Part shown: piece by piece, positions 7,345-13,231 of the stretch
How positions within the stretch are numbered: the stretch's first letter is position 1
Layout of the letters: each line of letters begins with the position of its first letter
NCBI GenBank assembly: GCA_900547745.1
Contig: URHT01000035.1
Span: 1 to 16,113, forward strand
Direction: 5' to 3'
Length of the DNA: 16,113 nt
From: an uncultured Eubacteriales bacterium
Lineage (GTDB): Bacteria; Bacillota; Clostridia; Oscillospirales; Oscillospiraceae
Translations under genes and position numbers: made by a program
The notes under the pieces: generated by a model
The model's input: the letters and a program-made list of their open reading frames with translations, nothing else
Databases searched by the model: none
Told to the model about the DNA's origin: nothing

Positions 7345-8104
7345 CGCCTCTGCGTCTCCTTCCTCCGGTGCCCAGCACCGCCAGCGCTCCGCCGGTAACG
7401 GCCATCATGCCCACATACCAGCCCAGCGGGAAGCCGTCCCCCGTCTTGTACTCATCGGGCCGTATCCACTGTCCCGGCTCCTCCGACACCACCAGATAGA
7501 ACCCCAGCGTCACCCGGGCCGCCCGGCCCGCCGCCGCGCTGTCGCCCAGCGCCGTGTCCGCCTGATCCTGCACCGGGCCGTCGTCGAACCGCCACAGCCA
7601 CCGGATGTCGAAATCCTGTATCCGTCCGGCCTCCACCTTGCCCGTCACGGCCCGCAGCACATTCTCCCGCGCCGCGTTCTCCGGCATGGCGTACTGCTCC
7701 GTATCGGCGAAGCCCTCGCCCTCCAGCGCCGCCTGCACCGGCACGTTCTCCGTCCGGATGCGGTACAGCACCGCCGTATAGGTCACGGCGCTGCCGCCGT
7801 CGTTCTTCAGCCGCACCAGACTGTGGCCCTCGGTGCCGGGAGCCACTACCTCCGCGCCGTCGCCGCTGTCCACATGGCTGTACGCCGTGTCGAACAGCCG
7901 CAGCCGCGCCGCGCCGCTGCTGTCGGTATCCGTTCCCGCGTCCCATACCAGCCTTCCGGCGCTATAAGTGAGGATATGCTCAGGCTTCAGGCTGCGGGAT
8001 GCGTAGGTAACTCCGATGGCAGCGGGAAGCATGAACGTCTGAAGCAGGAACAATATAAGCACAGCGGTTCTCAGCCGCGTTCTGTTTATCTTGGAACTGC
8101 GCAT
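7310..8104 (-). CDS. Membrane-anchored fibre accessory protein, TapA-position (264 aa)
   Basis: Start chosen at ATG 8104, preceded by GAGGAG 9 nt upstream; the 32 upstream in-frame codons lie in an intergenic palindromic repeat and are not coding. The N-terminus MRSSKINRTRLRT is followed by a hydrophobic segment (about 14-35) that serves as signal or anchor. The extracellular part has SLVRLKNDGGSAVTYTAVLY, a strand pattern shared by TasA-family proteins. The C-terminus has a second membrane helix (about 226-246) and a strongly basic and then acidic tail (GGRRRRGDEDEK), with no LPXTG. It is the only protein of the locus besides the peptidase with a C-terminal membrane anchor. In Bacillus, TapA sits in the same operon and anchors TasA fibres. 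No sequence match to TapA is claimed; the analogy is by position and topology. Confidence 0.75.
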   Translation of the reverse strand: MRSSKINRTRLRTAVLILFLLQTFMLPAAIGVTYASRSLKPEHILTYSAGRLVWDAGTDTDSSGAARLRLFDTAYSHVDSGDGAEVVAPGTEGHSLVRLKNDGGSAVTYTAVLYRIRTENVPVQAALEGEGFADTEQYAMPENAARENVLRAVTGKVEAGRIQDFDIRWLWRFDDGPVQDQADTALGDSAAAGRAARVTLGFYLVVSEEPGQWIRPDEYKTGDGFPLGWYVGMMAVTGGALAVLGTGGRRRRGDEDEKGGQTGR

Positions 8105-8138
8105 AGGATGGCTCTCCTCTTTCCGCTGGTCTTGCACC

Positions 8139-8187
8139 GGCGCATACGCCGAAGGCCCGTCCGCCGGGCCGCCTGCGTACACGCCGG
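8139..8187. repeat. Intergenic palindromic repeat, copy 1
   Basis: A 49-bp element, identical over its first 41 bases to the copy at 9148-9196 and differing at one base after that (C8180 versus T9189). The core is a hairpin GGCCCG/CGGGCC (8154-8159 with 8165-8170), and the outer arms (GCGCATACGC and GCGTACACGC) extend the pairing with mismatches. It lies between the TasA-like gene and the 264-aa gene. It could act as an RNA processing or stability element or be a REP/MITE-like element. Confidence 0.75.
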
Positions 8188-8190
8188 GAG

Positions 8191-8210
8191 GCGCTGCCAC
8201 GGGGCAGCGC
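8191..8210. repeat. Perfect hairpin next to repeat copy 1
   Basis: GCGCTGCC (8191-8198) and GGCAGCGC (8203-8210) form an 8-bp perfect stem with a 4-nt loop, directly beside the 49-bp repeat. There is no T-run on either side, so it is not a standard terminator. On the transcript strand it precedes the repeat hairpin, giving two stacked stem-loops after the TasA-like gene. Such structures can protect the upstream mRNA and lower downstream expression; that role is inference. Confidence 0.55.
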
Positions 8211-8233
8211 CCCTCGGTGGGGGGTGTGTACGT

Positions 8234-8261
8234 CTCTATTGTAAAGGGGGGGGGAATAGAG
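8234..8261. repeat. Inverted repeat enclosing a nine-G tract
   Basis: CTCTATT (8234-8240) and AATAGAG (8255-8261) are perfect 7-bp arms. The interior includes nine consecutive G (8246-8254, plus strand; nine C in the transcript). It begins 7 nt after the stop of the TasA-like gene. Homopolymers of this length are prone to slippage. Confidence 0.5.
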
Positions 8262-8267
8262 TCTCGA

Positions 8268-9122
8268 TCAGTCGATCTGGGTCACGGAGATGGTCAGCTT
8301 GAACGCCACATTGGTGTTGTAGTCGGTGGCCGTCATGTCGCCGAACGCTCCGGCTGTCTGGTTCCATTTACCGCCAGCCGCATAGGTGACGGCGTCCGCC
8401 GCCAGATTGCCCAGCAGAGTATCCGCCGCGTCACCGCCCGTAAAGTACGCATTGTTGTGCTCATAGACCCAATGCCAGTACAGCGTATAGACGCCGGTGG
8501 TATCCGTGCTGTTGCTGCTGTAGCCGCCTCCTGATGTGGGATAGCCGCCTCTGGAGCACAGTTCCGTGCCCAGATTTGTGTTGGCCTGATAATCGCCGGA
8601 CACATACGCGCTGCGCAGATAACCGTTGATGTCGTCCAGTGTGCCCGCCACCACAACCTGATCGCCCTTTTTCAGATAAAAGGCAATGGGGTGATAGTCC
8701 GTCGGCACCTGGAATGTGCCGTTATACGGTGCCTTGGTATAATCCCGATAGTCGCCCTTCTTCAGCACGATGTCCTGCATATCGTCCATACCCACCTGGA
8801 CCCGCACCGCCGTCTCGGGCGCGCCCTTGATGGTGAAGGTCACGGCGTTCTCGTCCTGCGTGCCCGGTGCCGCCAGCTTGTCGCCGTTGCTGGATACCAC
8901 GGTTTCGGCAATGCTGGTGGCGCTGTCCTTATTGTAGCTGGTTTTAAACGCCCCGCCGCTGATGCTGACCTCCACGCCGAACTTGGCCACACGGGCGCTC
9001 TCCGTTGCGTCGGCGGCGGTGGTATATTTGGCGAATGTCCCGCCCACGAAGCAGGACGTGACCATGACCAGCGCCAGCAGTCCTCCCGCGATGCGGAGCG
9101 TACTGTTCTTTCTGTTTTTCAC
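8268..9122 (-). CDS. Major TasA-like fibre subunit with SipW-type signal (284 aa)
   Basis: First intact gene of the fibre locus. Start is GTG at 9122, with AAAGGAG 7 nt upstream. The N-terminus is basic (MKNRKNSTLR), then a hydrophobic segment RIAGGLLALVMVTSCFVGG and TFAKYTTAADATESARVAKF. This is the classic layout of SipW-processed TasA/camelysin-like proteins, where mature subunits assemble extracellularly into fibres. The mature domain is strand-rich with AVTFTIKGAPETAVRVQVGM and several Gly/Tyr/Ser-rich loops (about 190-215), and ends FKLTISVTQID. The same terminal VTQID is found in the truncated paralogue at 9257-9301. No C-terminal anchor. The hairpin-rich gap after it would suit high expression of this gene over the rest. 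TasA-like by architecture; not identical to Bacillus TasA. Confidence 0.82.
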   Translation of the reverse strand: MKNRKNSTLRIAGGLLALVMVTSCFVGGTFAKYTTAADATESARVAKFGVEVSISGGAFKTSYNKDSATSIAETVVSSNGDKLAAPGTQDENAVTFTIKGAPETAVRVQVGMDDMQDIVLKKGDYRDYTKAPYNGTFQVPTDYHPIAFYLKKGDQVVVAGTLDDINGYLRSAYVSGDYQANTNLGTELCSRGGYPTSGGGYSSNSTDTTGVYTLYWHWVYEHNNAYFTGGDAADTLLGNLAADAVTYAAGGKWNQTAGAFGDMTATDYNTNVAFKLTISVTQID

Positions 9123-9147
9123 GGTAATTCTCCTTTCTGTGCCCGTA

Positions 9148-9196
9148 GGCGCATACGCCGAAGGCCCGTCCGCCGGGCCGCCTGCGTATACGCCGG
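9148..9196. repeat. Intergenic palindromic repeat, copy 2
   Basis: Second copy of the 49-bp element at 8139-8187, lying between the truncated TasA-like paralogue (stop at 9257) and the intact TasA-like gene. Same GGCCCG/CGGGCC core hairpin. The two copies occupy equivalent places, each after a TasA-like gene, so the subunit gene and its spacer may have duplicated as a unit. An independently mobile repeat is the alternative. Confidence 0.75.
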
Positions 9197-9229
9197 AGGA
9201 AGCCCCCGTGCGGGATGCCCCCTCCGGCG
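9191..9229. repeat. Hairpin next to repeat copy 2
   Basis: CGCCGGAGG (9191-9199) and CCTCCGGCG (9221-9229) are perfect 9-bp arms around a 21-nt loop. It sits where the 8191-8210 hairpin sits beside copy 1, but its sequence is unrelated, so shape rather than sequence is kept. There is no U-run, so termination is not expected. Confidence 0.55.
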
Positions 9230-9256
9230 GACAGCATAGCGCTGTATCTGCTTGGA

Positions 9257-9301
9257 TCAGTCGATCTGGGTGACGGTCATGGTCACGGCGAAGTCGATCT
9301 T
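9257..9301 (-). pseudogene. 3' stub of a second TasA-like gene
   Basis: Reading backward from the TGA at 9257-9259, the last codons give KIDFAVTMTVTQID, which parallels FKLTISVTQID at the end of the intact TasA-like gene. Base composition is GC-rich as in the host. Upstream of about 9298 the sequence turns AT-rich and belongs to a parA gene in another frame, and this frame meets a stop at 9311-9313. The rest of the paralogue is missing. The stub shows that at least one more TasA-like gene once stood upstream in the same operon, or stands elsewhere in the genome. Confidence 0.75.
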
Positions 9302-9642
9302 AAAACCGTTTCACGGCTCATGGCGTTTACCAGAGAAACCTCCATACCGGAAAGCTGAATATCCGCAGGCATCAGGTCAACGCCTTCTGCATGATGCAGA
9401 ATACCTTCTCCGGGGCGTATAGGCTGATCCATCAGAATTTTGCCCATTGCATCCGACAGTGTAAATGGCAGCTTGTCCGGTTGCGGATTTCCCAAGCTGA
9501 TTGTCAGACTTCCTTGTGGGTCCCCGTCGATCAGAAGCACTTTCTTTCCGGCCTGTGCCAGACCTATTCCCAAGTTCGCACAGGTTGTTGTTTTGCCAAC
9601 GCCGCCTTTCTGGTTGGCGATGGCGATGATTTGCGTGTTCAA
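9283..9642 (-). pseudogene. parA: Truncated ParA-family ATPase, element-type
   Basis: ParA ATPases partition plasmids and integrative elements. The start is TTG at 9642 with an excellent GGAGGAGG 5 nt upstream. The translation opens MNTQIIAIANQKGGVGKTTT with the deviant Walker A (residues 12-19) and LLIDGDPQGS, and stays family-like up to SRETVLR (about residue 115). It then runs into the TasA-like stub out of frame and stops after four codons. The Walker B region (ILID.. in relatives) and the rest of the usual 250-270 residues are gone, so it cannot be a working ATPase. AT-rich codons and the family match point to an integrative conjugative element of gut Clostridia. From memory such ParA genes stand near an element end; not verified here. 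Confidence 0.85.
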
Positions 9643-9661
9643 ATAAACCTCCTCCTTCTAC

Positions 9662-9692
9662 AAAAAATATCCCTATTCCGAAAAATAGGGAT
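9662..9692 (-). terminator. Rho-independent terminator upstream of parA
   Basis: On the minus strand a 9-bp stem, AUCCCUAUU/AAUAGGGAU (9684-9692 with 9669-9677), is followed by a short U-rich run (9668-9662). It lies 20 nt before the parA start codon, after the terminator at 9694-9730, so readthrough from rlmD is stopped twice. Confidence 0.6.
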
Positions 9693-9693
9693 G

Positions 9694-9730
9694 AAAAAAG
9701 CCGCTTACTCAAATAAATGAATAAACGGCT
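9694..9730 (-). terminator. Rho-independent terminator of the RNase-rlmD transcript
   Basis: Minus-strand stem AGCCGUUUA/UAAGCGGCU (9722-9730 with 9699-9707, one G-U pair) followed by UUUUU (9698-9694). It begins 31 nt beyond the rlmD stop and would end the transcript that starts at 13068-13096. Confidence 0.7.
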
Positions 9731-9761
9731 ATGTAAGAAATATTCGATTGTAAGTAAAGTT

Positions 9762-11414
9762 TTATATCACTGCAAAATAACGAAGTGCATCTTTGATTGC
9801 TTCTACCTTTTCTGGTGTCGGATGTTTCCTCGGCTGTTTCAATTCTTCTACCGCATTAGGAGCATCATACATCGGCAATCCCAAATTTCGCTTTACCTCT
9901 GCGATATATGCGGTATGTACCTTGAAGCCGTATTTCGCTTCTATGTACTCCTTAATCATTTTGTAGGTCACTTTTTCTTTGGGCTTATACGCTTCGGCTC
10001 TTTTAGCAATACTATCTACCGGAATCTTGCCCTCGCCCTCTCCAAACTCCACATCAATGTGGATATAACTGTCAGCTTTTTTGTGGGATAAAAGAACTAC
10101 CGTCTCCACGTTCGCCGTGCCCGGGAACATGTCCACTGCGGCGGCGCGGACGGCCTCGTAGCCCTCCTGTCCGAACAGCTTCACGTCCCGCGCCAGCGTG
10201 GCCGGGTCGCAGGAGACGTACACGATGCGCCGCGGCGCCATCTGCGCCGCCGCCCGCACCACCTCCGGGGCCAGCCCCTTCCGGGGCGGGTCGACGCAGA
10301 TCACGTCGGGCCGCAGCCCTCTGGCAGCCAAGTCCGCCGCCACCGCCGACGCATCGCCGCAGAAAAATTCCACATTCTCCACGTTGTTGCGCTTTGCGTT
10401 GGCTTTTGCGTCCTCAATGGCCTCCGGCACGATCTCCGCGCCGATGACCCGTCCCGCGTGCCGCGCCATCACCTGCGTGATGGTGCCCGCGCCGCAGTAC
10501 AGATCCAGCACCGTCTCCGTCCCCGTCAGCCCCGCGAACTCCACGGCTCTGGCGTACAGCCTCTCCGCCATCTCCCGGTTCACCTGATAGAACGACGGTA
10601 CGCTGAGCCGGAACGTCAGGCCGCACAGGGTATCCGTCAACACGTCCGCGCCCCACAGCGTCCTGTACTCCGTCCCCAGCACCGCGCCGGTTGGCTGGGT
10701 GTTCACCCCCAGCACCACGCCCACGGTCTCCGGCGCCGCCTGCCGCAGCAGGCGCACCAGCTCCTCCTCCCCGGGCAGCTTTTTCCCGTTTACCACCACG
10801 CAGATGAGCGACTGCCCCGCGCCGTTGGTACGGATGTACAGGTACCGTACCAGCCCCCGCCGGGTCTTCTCGTCGTAGCAGCTGACGCCGCAGGACGCGA
10901 TGTACGTCCGCAGCGCCTGTGCCGCTGCGTCGGCCTGGGGCTTCTGGATCAAGCACTGCGCCACCGGCACGACCTGATGGCTCCGGGCCTTGTAAAAGCC
11001 CACGCTGCCGTCCGCCGCCACCGGGTACTGGCTCTTGTTGCGGTAGTGCAGCGGCGCGCCGCCGTCGATGCCCTCCACCGTCACGGCGCTGCCGCCGATG
11101 CGGCGCAGGGCGTCCTGCACCCGCTGCCGCTTGGCCGCCAGCTCCTCGGTGCGACCCATGTGGCGGAAATCGCAGCCGCCGCACCGCCCGTAGTACGGGC
11201 AGTCCGGCTCCACCCGGTGGGGCGACGGCTCGTATACCCGCACCGCCTTGCCGAAGGCGGCGTTTTTCAGCACCTTCAGGATGAGGACGTCACAGTCCTC
11301 GCCCCGCAGCGCCCGGTGTACGAACACCGCCTGCCCGTCGATGCGGGCCACGCCCAGTCCCTCGGAGGTGTACCCCTCGATGCGGGCGCGATATACCCTG
11401 TTCTTCTCCGGCAC
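9762..11414 (-). CDS. rlmD: 23S rRNA (uracil-5-)-methyltransferase RlmD/RumA with element-derived C-terminus (550 aa)
   Basis: SAM-dependent enzyme that makes m5U in 23S rRNA. Order of parts: TRAM domain (about 3-62), Fe-S cysteines C72, C78, C81 and C154, and the methyltransferase core with LDLYCGAGTIT (303-313), VDPPRKGL (374-381, D375), catalytic Cys402 in SCDPATLARD and Glu437 in NVETVVLLS. GTG start at 11414 lies 3 nt after the RNase stop. Family members are usually 400-460 residues; this one runs to 550. Past VVLLS (443) the tail (KADSYIHIDVEF ... ALRYFAVI) is not part of RlmD, and codons switch to AT-rich ones from residue 439. The catalytic residues are all upstream of the swap, so the enzyme is probably still active. 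The tail looks like a domain carried by the integrated element. Confidence 0.92.
   Translation of the reverse strand: MPEKNRVYRARIEGYTSEGLGVARIDGQAVFVHRALRGEDCDVLILKVLKNAAFGKAVRVYEPSPHRVEPDCPYYGRCGGCDFRHMGRTEELAAKRQRVQDALRRIGGSAVTVEGIDGGAPLHYRNKSQYPVAADGSVGFYKARSHQVVPVAQCLIQKPQADAAAQALRTYIASCGVSCYDEKTRRGLVRYLYIRTNGAGQSLICVVVNGKKLPGEEELVRLLRQAAPETVGVVLGVNTQPTGAVLGTEYRTLWGADVLTDTLCGLTFRLSVPSFYQVNREMAERLYARAVEFAGLTGTETVLDLYCGAGTITQVMARHAGRVIGAEIVPEAIEDAKANAKRNNVENVEFFCGDASAVAADLAARGLRPDVICVDPPRKGLAPEVVRAAAQMAPRRIVYVSCDPATLARDVKLFGQEGYEAVRAAAVDMFPGTANVETVVLLSHKKADSYIHIDVEFGEGEGKIPVDSIAKRAEAYKPKEKVTYKMIKEYIEAKYGFKVHTAYIAEVKRNLGLPMYDAPNAVEELKQPRKHPTPEKVEAIKDALRYFAVI
10086..10109. other. Probable element attachment junction in rlmD
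   Basis: This covers the codons for VETVVLLS. GTG-GAG-ACG (10101-10109) fits the GC-rich host codon style; GTA-GTT-CTT-TTA (10089-10100) fits the AT-rich remnant. The crossover is therefore placed near 10100. An exact core sequence cannot be fixed, because the partner junction is not in the window. Confidence 0.5.
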
Positions 11415-11417
11415 GGC

Positions 11418-13022
11418 TCAGAACTCGAACTTGCTGATGACCTTGCTGATAGCCTCGGCAAAGGCGGCCAGCGTCTTGTTGTCCCGGCCCTTGCTGCGGC
11501 GGATAAGCCCGATGAGCATGTCGCCCAGCTGCACCAGCTTCTGGTACGCGCCGGTGGCCTTGGGTGCGCCCTCGTAGGCGCGGGTCTTGCGCTCCGGCAG
11601 ATAGCCCACCGCCAGCTTCCTGTCGGCGATCAGGTCATATTCCTCGGTGTACTGGGGCGCGTGGGCCGCGAAGCCCATCCCCTTCACCGTCTCGGCGAAC
11701 ACCGGCGCCACCTCCCGGTCGCCGTGTACGATAAACACATGGGTGGTCTTTTCCGGGTCGAAGTGCTTCACCCAGTCCACCAGATGGTCGTGATCGGCGT
11801 GGGAGGAAAGCCCCTGGAAATTCACGATCTTGGCCCGCACGGCGATCTCCTCGCCGAACAGCTTCACACTGGGCGTACCGTCCAGCAGGTTCCGCCCCAG
11901 CGTGCCGGGGGACTGGAAGCCCACGAACACCACGGCGCTGTCGCCCCGCCACAGGTTGTACTTCAGGTGGTGGCGGATGCGGCCCGCGTCGCACATGCCG
12001 CTGGCGGAGATGATGACCTTGGGGGTCTTGTCGATATTCAGCAGCTTGGACTCGTCCACCGTTTCCGTCAGGTGCAGCCCCGGGAAGCTGAACATATGGG
12101 TGCCGTCCTGTACCAGCGCCAGCGCGTCCTCGTCCAGATAGCCCCGCAGGTCGCCGCAGAAGATGGTGGTGGCCTTCTTGGCCAGCGGACTGTCCACATA
12201 CACCGGGAAATCCTTGACGGATGTGACAAGGCCCCTGTCCTTGATCTCCCGGATGAAGTACAGCAGCTCCTGCGTACGGCCCACGGCAAAGGCGGGGATC
12301 ACCACGTTGCCGCCCTTGGCCAGTGTTTCGTCGATGATCTGCGCCAGCTGGTCGGTGTAGCTCCACACCTCCGTGTGGTTGCGGTCGCCGTAGGTGGATT
12401 CCATCAGCACATAGTCGGCGCTGTCGAAGAACTGGGGGTTGCGGATGATAGGCTGATCCACGTTGCCGATATCGCCGGAGAATATGACCGTCCGCGTCTC
12501 GCCGCCCTCGCGGCAGGTCAGCTTGATGCTGGCGGAGCCCAGCAGGTGGCCCGCGTCGATAAACTCCGCCGTCACATCGTCAGTGACCTGCACCTGCTGG
12601 CCGTACTCGCAGGTCTGGATATACTCCCGCACCTGCATGGCGTCGGCCACGGTGTAGATGGGCTGCACCTCCGGCCGGCCGGCTCGCTTGTTCTTGCGGT
12701 TCTGGTACTCCGCGTCCTGCTCCTGGATGTGGGCGGAGTCCTGCAGCATGATGTCCAGCAGCTCCGCTGTCAGCCGTGTGGTGATGATGCGGCCCTGAAA
12801 TCCGTTTTTGATGAGCATGGGGATGCGTCCGGAGTGGTCGATGTGGGCATGTGTCACCAGCACCACGTCAATACTGCCCGGATGGAACGGCAGCGCCGCG
12901 TTGTCGATCTCATCCCGTCCCTGCTGCAGGCCGCAGTCCACCAGGATTTTCTTTCCGTTGACCTCCAGACAATGGCAGCTGCCGGTAACACACTGGTCAG
13001 CGCCGTAAAAGCTCAGCTTCAT
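11418..13022 (-). CDS. Beta-CASP metallo-beta-lactamase-fold RNase (534 aa)
   Basis: Predicted zinc-dependent RNA endo/exonuclease of the CPSF/YSH1-like beta-CASP group. Metal ligands seen: THAHIDH (H58, H60, D62, H63), His159 in DAGHLLGS and Asp184 in FSGDIG. Beta-CASP motifs: ESTYGDR (about 208-214), SGMCDAGRIRHHL (341-353), SSHAD (406-410) and the terminal VHGD (432-435). The roughly 450-residue core is followed by an 80-residue helical tail of unknown role. ATG 13022 has AAAGGAG 8 nt upstream and a good promoter at 13068-13096. It is followed at once by rlmD, so the two RNA-acting enzymes share a transcript. Not RNase J: it lacks that family's C-terminal domain. Substrate unknown. Confidence 0.92.
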   Translation of the reverse strand: MKLSFYGADQCVTGSCHCLEVNGKKILVDCGLQQGRDEIDNAALPFHPGSIDVVLVTHAHIDHSGRIPMLIKNGFQGRIITTRLTAELLDIMLQDSAHIQEQDAEYQNRKNKRAGRPEVQPIYTVADAMQVREYIQTCEYGQQVQVTDDVTAEFIDAGHLLGSASIKLTCREGGETRTVIFSGDIGNVDQPIIRNPQFFDSADYVLMESTYGDRNHTEVWSYTDQLAQIIDETLAKGGNVVIPAFAVGRTQELLYFIREIKDRGLVTSVKDFPVYVDSPLAKKATTIFCGDLRGYLDEDALALVQDGTHMFSFPGLHLTETVDESKLLNIDKTPKVIISASGMCDAGRIRHHLKYNLWRGDSAVVFVGFQSPGTLGRNLLDGTPSVKLFGEEIAVRAKIVNFQGLSSHADHDHLVDWVKHFDPEKTTHVFIVHGDREVAPVFAETVKGMGFAAHAPQYTEEYDLIADRKLAVGYLPERKTRAYEGAPKATGAYQKLVQLGDMLIGLIRRSKGRDNKTLAAFAEAISKVISKFEF

Positions 13023-13067
13023 GGCGGAAACTCCTTTTCAAAGTTAATATGCGAAGTTATATGGGAG

Positions 13068-13096
13068 AGTATACCACATTTTTCCGGTCTGTACAA
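13068..13096 (-). promoter_or_regulatory. Promoter of the RNase-rlmD operon
   Basis: Minus strand: -35 TTGTAC (13091-13096), 17-bp spacer, -10 TATACT (13068-13073). Start is expected near 13061, about 38 nt before the ATG. Confidence 0.75.
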
Positions 13097-13150
13097 CCGC
13101 AAACCGCGCCCTTTGTCCACCGCATCGCGCAATTGTTCACAGAAATTCTT

Positions 13151-13179
13151 TTGCATTAGACAATCTCCTGTGCTATACT
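13151..13179 (+). promoter_or_regulatory. Promoter of secA
   Basis: Plus strand: -35 TTGCAT (13151-13156), 17-bp spacer, -10 TATACT (13174-13179). Start is expected near 13186, giving a leader of about 45 nt. It is divergent from the RNase promoter; the two -35 boxes are 54 bp apart. Confidence 0.75.
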
Positions 13180-13231
13180 GTATCATTGTAATAATGTGCA
13201 AATATTCTTTTACAAGGAAGGATACGAATAT

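Larger units (their letters stand above)
9298..10100. mobile_element. Remnant end of an integrative element in the 3' end of rlmD
   Basis: This stretch is visibly AT-richer than both flanks and changes abruptly at each end: at about 9298 inside the parA/TasA-like join, and at about 10100 inside rlmD. It holds the 5' part of parA, two terminators and the last 110 or so codons of a hybrid rlmD. No integrase, relaxase or second end is left. Insertion of integrative elements into the 3' end of rum/rlmD-type genes is established in streptococci. The same mode here is inferred from the composition switch and the foreign tail. Confidence 0.65.

Noticed and set aside
8105..8200. N-terminal extension of the 264-aa protein (start at 8200)
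   Set aside because: The extra 32 codons lie in the repeat and hairpin region, and the RBS and membrane segment fit ATG 8104 instead.
8091..9273. Short plus-strand ORFs sharing the peptide GAYAEGPSAGPPAYTP-like text at both intergenic gaps
   Set aside because: The shared peptide is only the translation of the 49-bp palindromic repeat. The ORFs otherwise run antisense to the fibre genes and have no RBS.
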